DNA of 64,000 nucleotides from contig CABUIC010000006.1 in assembly GCA_902491515.1 (NCBI GenBank), positions 1-64,000 on the forward strand. Reading direction: 5' to 3'. Below are positions 59,501 to 64,000 of this stretch, piece after piece. Both the position numbers and the translations under genes were made by a program. The notes under the pieces are model-generated. The model ran no database searches and had not been told where the DNA came from. It saw nothing but the letters and a program-made list of their open reading frames with translations. This DNA is from an uncultured Porphyromonadaceae bacterium. GTDB lineage: Bacteria > Bacteroidota > Bacteroidia > Bacteroidales > Muribaculaceae. Position 1 is the first letter of the stretch, and each line of letters opens with the position of its first letter.

Positions 59501-59956
59501 TGCACCGTCGAGAGCGACCTCGAACTCCTTCTGCCCGTGAGCTATGTGGCTCAGGAGAGCGAGCGCATAGCCCTCTACAAGGAACTGGACAGCATCACCG
59601 ACGAAGCCGAGCTTCAGGCCTTCGAGGAACGACTCCGCGACCGCTTCGGGCGCATCCCCGAAGCCGCCGGCGAACTGCTGCTCGTGCCGCGCCTGCGCCG
59701 CTACGCCCGCCGCCTCGGCATCGAGAAGGTAATCCTCCGCCAGGGAAAGATGTTCCTCTACTTCGTCGACGAGACCAACAAGGCCTACTACCAGTCGCCG
59801 ATGTTCGGGCGCATCCTCAACTACGTAAGCCACAACGCCCGTCGCTCGGCCATCAAGAACCGCAACGGCCGCAACTCCATCAACATCGAGGCCGTCCCCA
59901 CCGTCGCCGCCGGAACGGCCATCCTGAAAGAAATCCTGTCGCTTGACGCGATTTGA
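56564..59956 (+). CDS. mfd: transcription-repair coupling factor
   Basis: An 1130-residue Mfd, which removes stalled RNA polymerase and recruits UvrA. It has UvrB-like N-terminal domains, an RNA-polymerase interaction domain starting near GDYVVHIDYGVARF, Walker A GDVGFGKTE (about 597-605), DEEQ (about 697-700), RecG-like motifs ending DLDIRGAGNLLG, and a C-terminal regulatory domain. ATG 56564 overlaps the protease stop; a GTG one codon earlier is possible. Confidence 0.97.
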   Translation: MLTLKELSGRVLTPERIAALKAMTGKGDARTPGVVYGCAGSAAAVMLAGIPAGKIPVIVVGDSLDDAGYLYSDLCHLAGEEATAFLPSGYKRDIKYGQSDEPARILRTETLRRLAGHADGSSRKGAGLRFVVTYPEALAEGVASRQRLEAATLSLRKGAATSPGEVGKWLLEQGFSRVDYVYEPGQFAVRGSIVDIFGYSSELPFRIDFFGDEIDSIRSFNVETQLSEHTLDEIAVTARIDNESDDSRPLSLLEYVAETSPLFAFRDEERALARIREIGQEQMSTSSLIADEGDPSALKEVIDTEAFADKIKDFRRLHFTAAKELLPVKGVKTLDFGCTPQGIYHKNFDIIADSFRRFADEGFTIFILSDNEKQFDRLRVIFEDRGDDISFTPALNTLHEGFVDHRTKSCVFTDHQIFDRFHKYTLKSERARSGKMALSLKELGQIEVGDYVVHIDYGVARFGGLVRTEVGGHYQELIKLVYANDDIALVSLHALHKLAKYRGKDGVPPKINRLGSGNWARLKEKTKGKLKDIARDLIKLYAARKDEKGFAFSPDSYMQHELEASFIYEDTPDQLTATQAVKKDMESERPMDRLVCGDVGFGKTEIAIRAAFKAASDSKQVAVLVPTTVLASQHFKTFSERLRDFPVRVELLTRARSAKETREILADLEAGKIDIIVGTHKLIGKGVKFKDLGLLIVDEEQKFGVAVKEKLKQLKVNIDTLTMSATPIPRTLQFSLMGARDLSTINTPPPNRYPIITSVTGLADDVVSEAINFELARGGQVFFVNNRIEGLFELEDMVRRLVPDARTVVAHGQMPPDKLEKAIDDFTAHHYDVLLATTIIESGIDMPNVNTIIVNNAHKFGLSELHQLRGRVGRSSRKAFCYLTVPPGSPLTPIARRRLQAIESFSDLGAGIQIAMQDLDIRGAGNLLGAEQSGFIADLGYETYQKVLREAVIELRTEEFADLAQADTATIDASEFVADCTVESDLELLLPVSYVAQESERIALYKELDSITDEAELQAFEERLRDRFGRIPEAAGELLLVPRLRRYARRLGIEKVILRQGKMFLYFVDETNKAYYQSPMFGRILNYVSHNARRSAIKNRNGRNSINIEAVPTVAAGTAILKEILSLDAI

Positions 59957-59965
59957 GTTTTTTCG

Positions 59966-59973
59966 TAACTTTG
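59966..59973 (+). promoter_or_regulatory. -7 promoter element, probable leaderless start
   Basis: TAACTTTG fits TAnnTTTG and ends only 5 bases before ATG 59979, so transcription likely starts at the start codon. Confidence 0.6.
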
Positions 59974-59978
59974 CCGAC

Positions 59979-60353
59979 ATGAAACAGAATATCAGACATC
60001 CCAGACTACATGCCTTTTACTCGAGCAAGGTGCTCAACTCGCTGATGATGGTGATTGTCGTCAGTCTCCTGATGATGCTCTACACCGAGAGTCTGCTCCT
60101 GCCCGGCATCTGCTGCGCCCTCGCACTCGCCTTCTTCATCGGCTACGCCCTGTGGTTCTGGATAAAGAAACCGAAGAGCATCGTCGTCAACGAATGGTTC
60201 TCCGGCCTCACCGGCTGGTTCATCCTCTACTTCCTGATAGTCGGCGCGATGAAGTCGCCCAACCCCTGGTGGTACATCTTCCCCGTGGCCCTCGCCGTCC
60301 CGGCCCTCTTCATCACCCTCGTCAACAACAAGGACGAGCGGGTAGAGCTATAG
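59979..60353 (+). CDS. small four-helix membrane protein, unknown function
   Basis: A 124-residue protein with a short basic N-terminus (MKQNIRHPRLHAFYSSK) and about four hydrophobic helices; no catalytic motif is seen. ATG 59979 was chosen because the -7 element overlaps any upstream start. It stands alone between mfd and greA. A palindromic TAGGCCC-AATA-GGGCCTA without a T tract follows its stop. Confidence 0.7.
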   Translation: MKQNIRHPRLHAFYSSKVLNSLMMVIVVSLLMMLYTESLLLPGICCALALAFFIGYALWFWIKKPKSIVVNEWFSGLTGWFILYFLIVGAMKSPNPWWYIFPVALAVPALFITLVNNKDERVEL

Positions 60354-60423
60354 GCCTTATAGGCCCAATAGGGCCTAAGCCCCTTCCTCGCCGGAAGTTA
60401 ACAAACTTTAACCCCGGCAGGAC

Positions 60424-60454
60424 TTTGTTGGTGGCGTTTTTATCCTTAACTTTG
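60424..60454 (+). promoter_or_regulatory. consensus promoter for greA
   Basis: TTTG (60424-60427), 19-base spacer, TAACTTTG (60447-60454). It gives a leader of about 105 bases before ATG 60565. Confidence 0.8.
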
Positions 60455-60483
60455 CAGTGCAAGTTTTTTGTTATCCTTATGGG

Positions 60484-60523
60484 GACTCGCCCGATGCACA
60501 CGGGCCGGGTTTCTTTATTTTTT
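60484..60523 (+). terminator. attenuator-like hairpin in the greA leader
   Basis: ACTCGCCCG pairs imperfectly with CGGGCCGGGT (one bulge, one G-U), followed by TTCTTTATTTTTT. It lies between promoter and gene, so it could end a short leader RNA or regulate read-through into greA. Confidence 0.5.
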
Positions 60524-60564
60524 AATATCGTGCTAAAACTTTAAAATCAGAAACTATCGAAATT

Positions 60565-61041
60565 ATGGCAATCACCTATATGACTAAAGAAGGCTATGAC
60601 CGGAAGATGGAAGAAATAGCCTACCTCGAAAGTGTGAAACGTCCAGAAATCTCCGCGGCCATCGCCGAGGCCCGAGACAAGGGCGACCTCTCCGAGAATT
60701 CCGAATACGACGCCGCAAAGGAGGCCCAGGGTATGCTCGAGATGAAAATCGCACAGCTTAAGGACCTCGTGGCCAACGCCCGCATAATCGACGAAAGCAA
60801 GCTCTCGACCGACGAGGTGCAGGTGCTCAGCAAGGTGAAGATCCGCAATCTCGCCACAGGCATGGAAGTCGAGTACACCATCGTGGCCGACTCCGAGGCC
60901 AACCTCCGCGAGAAGAAAATCGCCCTCTCGACCCCCATTGCCCACGGCCTCCTCGGCCACAAGAAGGGCGACGTGGTGGAAATCACCATCCCCGCCGGAA
61001 AGGTGAAGTTTGAAATCCTCGAAATCGGCATCGGCTGCTAA
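60565..61041 (+). CDS. greA: transcription elongation factor GreA
   Basis: A 158-residue GreA with the N-terminal coiled coil, including the acidic tip region ARDKGDLSENSEYDAAK that activates transcript cleavage in backtracked RNA polymerase, and a C-terminal FKBP-like domain (TPIAHGLLGHKKGD). It is followed 4 bases later by the HIT-family gene. Expression may be tuned by the leader hairpin. Confidence 0.96.
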   Translation: MAITYMTKEGYDRKMEEIAYLESVKRPEISAAIAEARDKGDLSENSEYDAAKEAQGMLEMKIAQLKDLVANARIIDESKLSTDEVQVLSKVKIRNLATGMEVEYTIVADSEANLREKKIALSTPIAHGLLGHKKGDVVEITIPAGKVKFEILEIGIGC

Positions 61042-61045
61042 GGCT

Positions 61046-61441
61046 ATGGCAAGCATATTCTCTCGCATCATCGCCGGGGAAATCCCCTCCTACAAGGTGG
61101 CCGAGGACGAGGCCCACTACGCTTTCCTCGACATCAACCCCATGACCGAGGGCCACACCCTCGTGGTGCCCAAGCGCGAGGTCGACTACATTTTCGACCT
61201 CCCCGACGCGGAATACGCCGCGCTCCAGCTCTTCGCCAAGCGCGTGGCCGCCGCCGTACAGAAGGCCGTGCCCTGCCGCCGCATCGCCACCGCGGTGCTC
61301 GGCATGGAGGTGCCCCACGCACATATCCACATCGTGCCCATCTCCTCGGAGAGCGACATGGACTTCCGCAAACCCAAACTCTCGCTTCCGGCCGAGCGCA
61401 TGGCCGAAATAGCCGGCGCCATAGCCGCAAACTTCGAGTAA
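61046..61441 (+). CDS. HIT-family nucleotide hydrolase (HinT-like)
   Basis: A 131-residue histidine-triad protein: H91-A-H93-I-H95 in VPHAHIHIVP and N-terminal FSRIIAGEIPSYKV. HinT-type members hydrolyse adenosine phosphoramidates. ATG 61046 (MASIFSRII) lies 4 bases after greA; an in-frame extension into greA is unlikely. Confidence 0.93.
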   Translation: MASIFSRIIAGEIPSYKVAEDEAHYAFLDINPMTEGHTLVVPKREVDYIFDLPDAEYAALQLFAKRVAAAVQKAVPCRRIATAVLGMEVPHAHIHIVPISSESDMDFRKPKLSLPAERMAEIAGAIAANFE

Positions 61442-61442
61442 G

Positions 61443-62522
61443 ATGAAACGCATCACTTATATAAGCCTCGCCGCGCTGACTCTCGCCGCCGCGGCCTGCT
61501 CCGGGCCCAAGGGCTGGAGCGTGGAAGGCACTTGCGGCGCAGCCGACGGCACGAAAATCGCCCTCGAGGGCTACAACAACGGCATCTGGTATCTCGTCGA
61601 CTCCCTTGCCGTGGGCAAGGACGGGAAGTTCGAATACCGCGCGGACGCCCCGGCCACCTATCCCGAAATCATGCGCCTCACCGGCGCGGGCTTCGCAAGC
61701 CCGGTATTCTTCCCCGTGGACGGCACGGATGCCGTGAAGGTCCGCGACGGCAAAGCCTCCGGGACGCCCATGGCCGTGGAGATGTCGCGCATCGACTCGC
61801 TCGTGGCCGCCGCGGGCTCGCGCCTCGGCAATGCCGCGGCCGCCGACCCCGAGCTGCGCCGCGAACTCGCGCAGGCGGCCATCGCCGACTCCTCGAGCAT
61901 CATCGCCTACTATGTCCTCAACAAGAGTGTGGGCGGTCGCACGGTTTTCGACCCCGCGGATGCTTTCGGTAACAGAATCTACGGTGCCGTAGCCCAGAAT
62001 TTCGCCACTCACCGTCCCGACGACCCCCGCGGCGCCATCATCAAGGCCGTGTACCTCGAAGGCCGCAAGGCGCTCGGCAAAGGCGGAGTACAGACGACGG
62101 AAATCGAGGTTCCCGCAGCGGGCGTGATTGACATCGTCCGCTATGATGACCTCGGCACGAGCCACTCTCTCAGGGACCTCGCCTCGCAGGGCAAGGTGAT
62201 TGTGCTGAATTTCACGGCCTACCAGAGCGACTTCTCGCCGGCGCTGAGTGTGATTCTGAACGAGGCTTACGAGAAGTATCACGCTCAGGGGCTGGAGATT
62301 TATCAGCTTGCTTTCGACCGCGACGACGTGCAGTGGAAGGAGTCGGCCCGCAACCTCCCCTGGATTACGGTCTACAACGCTCCGACGGACGGCCTGAATG
62401 TGCTCTCGGCCTACAATGTGGCGTCTTTGCCGGCGACTTTCGTCATCGACCGCAAGGGCGACATTGTGGCGCGTGTGGACGATCCGAATCGTCTTGGGGC
62501 GGAATTGGCTAAGCTTTTTTAG
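61443..62522 (+). CDS. thioredoxin-fold lipoprotein lacking redox cysteines
   Basis: A 359-residue lipoprotein (lipobox AAAC, C19). A DUF4369-type beta domain (about 25-115) is followed by a helical region and a TlpA/AhpC-like thioredoxin fold (about 230-355). Where relatives read W-C-x-x-C, this protein has AYQSDFSPA, with serines at 262 and 265, while the cis-proline (SLPATFVID) is kept. It is therefore unlikely to be a disulfide reductase and may be a binding or chaperone form. It starts 1 base after the HIT gene stop. Confidence 0.85.
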   Translation: MKRITYISLAALTLAAAACSGPKGWSVEGTCGAADGTKIALEGYNNGIWYLVDSLAVGKDGKFEYRADAPATYPEIMRLTGAGFASPVFFPVDGTDAVKVRDGKASGTPMAVEMSRIDSLVAAAGSRLGNAAAADPELRRELAQAAIADSSSIIAYYVLNKSVGGRTVFDPADAFGNRIYGAVAQNFATHRPDDPRGAIIKAVYLEGRKALGKGGVQTTEIEVPAAGVIDIVRYDDLGTSHSLRDLASQGKVIVLNFTAYQSDFSPALSVILNEAYEKYHAQGLEIYQLAFDRDDVQWKESARNLPWITVYNAPTDGLNVLSAYNVASLPATFVIDRKGDIVARVDDPNRLGAELAKLF

Positions 62523-62735
62523 TTTGCATTTGTTAATCGACGCATCGGGCGCCGGAAGTCGGGAAAACTCTGACTTTCGGCGCTTTTCCGTTCTGAGGAA
62601 ATATGTTGATAACTTTTTTGCCTAAATTAAAAAATTAACTGTTTTTAATTGTAAATTTTTGGTGGATTTTCTGTAACTTTACAAGCGGAAACATAAGCAT
62701 TTCACTCTTCACCCGTCCGCATCAGCCAACGTATT

Positions 62736-63662
62736 ATGACTCAGGAGGTTTACCACATACCCGCACTCTTGCCCGAAGCACTCGCCGCCCTCGACATCCG
62801 CGAGGACGGCATCTACGTCGACGCCACCCTCGGCGGGGGCGGTCACAGTCGTGCCATCGTGGAACGCCTGAGCCCCGAAGGGCACCTCTACTCCTTCGAC
62901 CAGGACAGCGACGCCATCGAGCGGGCTTTCTCCGACCCGCGTTTCACGGCCGTGTACGGCAATTTCCGTTTCCTGAGCAACTTCCTGCGCTATTACGGCG
63001 TGGAGAAGGCCGACGGCGTGCTGGCGGACCTCGGGGTGTCGTCGCACCACTTCGACGACCCTGAGCGGGGTTTCAGTTTCCGTGCGGACGCCCGGCTGGA
63101 CATGCGTATGAACCGTCGCGCCGGGTTTTCGGCGGCGAAGTTCCTCGAGGAGGCTTCCGAGGACCGTATCGCTGATGTCCTGCGCTTCTTCGGCGAGCTG
63201 CGGCAGGCGCGGCGCATGGCCCGCGCGATTGTCGGGGCCCGCAAGGGCGGCGGCGTGGATACCACGGCGCGTCTCGTGGAGGCTGTGCGTCCTTTCATCA
63301 ATCCCCGTCAGGAGAAGAAGGAGCTCGCACAGGTGTTTCAGGCCCTGCGGATTGAGGTGAACGGCGAGATGGATGCCCTGAAGAGCTTTCTGGAGCAGAG
63401 TCTGCGGGTGCTCAGGCCCGGCGGACGGCTCGCGGTCATCACCTACCATTCCCTCGAGGACCGGCTCGTGAAGAATTTCATGCGCTCGGGCCGCATAGAC
63501 GGGGAGGTGGAGAAGGACCTCTACGGACGCGCGAATGTTCCCTTCCGGCTGCTCACGGCCAAGCCCGTCGTCCCCTCGGAGGAGGAGGTGGCGCGCAATC
63601 CGCGTTCGCGGAGCGCCAAGCTGCGCGTGGCCGAGCGCCTCGACAACGGGGCCGCAGGCTGA
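62736..63662 (+). CDS. rsmH: 16S rRNA m4C1402 methyltransferase
   Basis: A 308-residue SAM-dependent enzyme (formerly MraW) acting on C1402 of 16S rRNA. Motifs are YVDATLGGGGHS, DLGVSSHHFDDPERGFSF and ITYHSLEDRLVK. It is the usual first gene of the division and cell-wall cluster. The spacer 62523-62735 is A/T-rich with a weak -7-like TAACTTTA at 62673-62680. Confidence 0.96.
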   Translation: MTQEVYHIPALLPEALAALDIREDGIYVDATLGGGGHSRAIVERLSPEGHLYSFDQDSDAIERAFSDPRFTAVYGNFRFLSNFLRYYGVEKADGVLADLGVSSHHFDDPERGFSFRADARLDMRMNRRAGFSAAKFLEEASEDRIADVLRFFGELRQARRMARAIVGARKGGGVDTTARLVEAVRPFINPRQEKKELAQVFQALRIEVNGEMDALKSFLEQSLRVLRPGGRLAVITYHSLEDRLVKNFMRSGRIDGEVEKDLYGRANVPFRLLTAKPVVPSEEEVARNPRSRSAKLRVAERLDNGAAG

Positions 63663-63738
63663 TTTCCGCCCCCGAAATTCCCTCGGCCAAGCTTCATATT
63701 CATCACACACCCACACACGAAAAAAAAATGAACCTATC

Positions 63739-64000
63739 ATGAAAATCATCAAGAAATGCAAGACGGAAGCGCAGCGCGGCCTGCGCAGGATGGTCACCGG
63801 ACGCGGCATCTCCAGCGAGTTTTTCCGGAAGAACTTCTTCGCCACGGGTCTTATACTGATTTTCTGCGTGGGGTTCATCGCCATCCGCTTCGACTGCGTC
63901 ACCTCCATGGAGCGCATCAAGAGTCTCGACCACCAGATCAAGGTGATGTGCACATACAAGCAGCGCGAGCGCTCCCGCTACACCACCCTCACACGCGAAA
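63739..64000 (+). CDS. ftsL: FtsL-like division protein, cut by the window edge
   Basis: The first 87 codons of a bitopic protein: basic cytoplasmic segment (about 1-30), one helix (about 32-50, FFATGLILIFCVGFIAI), then the start of a coiled coil (MERIKSLDHQIKVM). Its position right after rsmH is that of ftsL in the division cluster. ATG 63739 gives this frame; an ATG at 63728 reads only four codons before a stop that overlaps the ftsL start. Confidence 0.8.
   Translation, partial: MKIIKKCKTEAQRGLRRMVTGRGISSEFFRKNFFATGLILIFCVGFIAIRFDCVTSMERIKSLDHQIKVMCTYKQRERSRYTTLTRE

Noticed and set aside
57311..59980. 889-codon minus-strand frame opposite mfd
   Set aside because: Same antisense effect; rich in L/V/E/D/G without domains, while Mfd motifs are complete on the plus strand.
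60354..60380. Palindrome after the small membrane protein as a terminator
   Set aside because: The stem TAGGCCC-AATA-GGGCCTA is not followed by a T tract; it could be one, but the evidence is too weak to annotate.
1..64000. CRISPR arrays, rRNA genes, complete insertion sequences or prophage
   Set aside because: I found no regularly spaced direct repeats, no rRNA segments, no intact transposase and no phage structural genes; the only mobile trace is the transposase tail near 44.3 kb.

Overview
The window is chromosomal DNA from a member of the Bacteroidales, most probably a gut Muribaculaceae-type organism with GC-rich, C-ending codons. Evidence for the order: many genes follow the Bacteroidetes promoter element TAnnTTTG (often with an upstream TTTG 19-20 bases away), Shine-Dalgarno sequences are scarce, PorX/PorW-like type IX secretion proteins and Por-type C-termini are present, and there is an inositol-phospholipid/inositol-sphingolipid gene cluster of the kind known in gut Bacteroides. 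The family-level call is an inference.

Layout. 1-7.3 kb (minus strand): a tightly packed inositol lipid cluster (ATP-grasp protein, PgpA-type phosphatase, GtrA, CDP-alcohol phosphotransferase, Aur1-like PAP2, acyltransferase, second CDP-alcohol phosphotransferase) followed by a separately promoted myo-inositol-1-phosphate synthase. 7.4-15.5 kb (plus): PRTase, HAD, polyprenyl synthase, Ig-like lipoprotein, MazG, DeoC, GYF/CD225 and DUF2752 proteins, two gene remnants and a thioredoxin lipoprotein. 15.5-19.7 kb: mutS, a small membrane protein and a FtsB/DivIC protein (minus), a divergent promoter built on a perfect 21-bp inverted repeat, tRNA-Gln, upp. 19.9-32.2 kb: a starch region with three GH13 enzymes, small CBM26-like binding proteins and a large secreted protein, together with an Lrp-type regulator, a membrane pseudokinase and a GNAT-like protein; no SusC/SusD pair is seen. 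32.2-37.4 kb: ribF-HAD, tRNA-Glu/rpsT/tRNA-Glu, recO, an AraC regulator and a conserved protein of unknown function.

37.4-44.5 kb is an island with visibly lower third-position GC. It carries a 1423-residue enzyme with two complete GH13 domains and a GLUG-repeat protein with a type IX sorting domain. It is bordered by a broken lamin-tail gene on one side and a transposase C-terminal remnant on the other. A small-RNA or attenuated-leader candidate lies at its right edge.

44.6-62.5 kb (plus) is a dense housekeeping/signalling array: Rel/SpoT, 7TM-HD phosphodiesterase, PorW-like lipoprotein, PorX, TsaE, BirA, CtpA-type protease, Mfd, a small membrane protein, GreA, a HIT protein and a thioredoxin-fold lipoprotein that lacks its cysteines. 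The window ends in the start of the division/cell-wall cluster (rsmH, then a truncated ftsL).

The most unusual points are the extended inositol lipid cluster, the symmetrical 21-bp promoter repeat, the pseudokinase in an amylase operon, the double-GH13 island with a frameshifted signal peptide, the shared C-terminal signature of the secreted starch proteins, and the clustering of (p)ppGpp, cyclic-dinucleotide and PorX functions.
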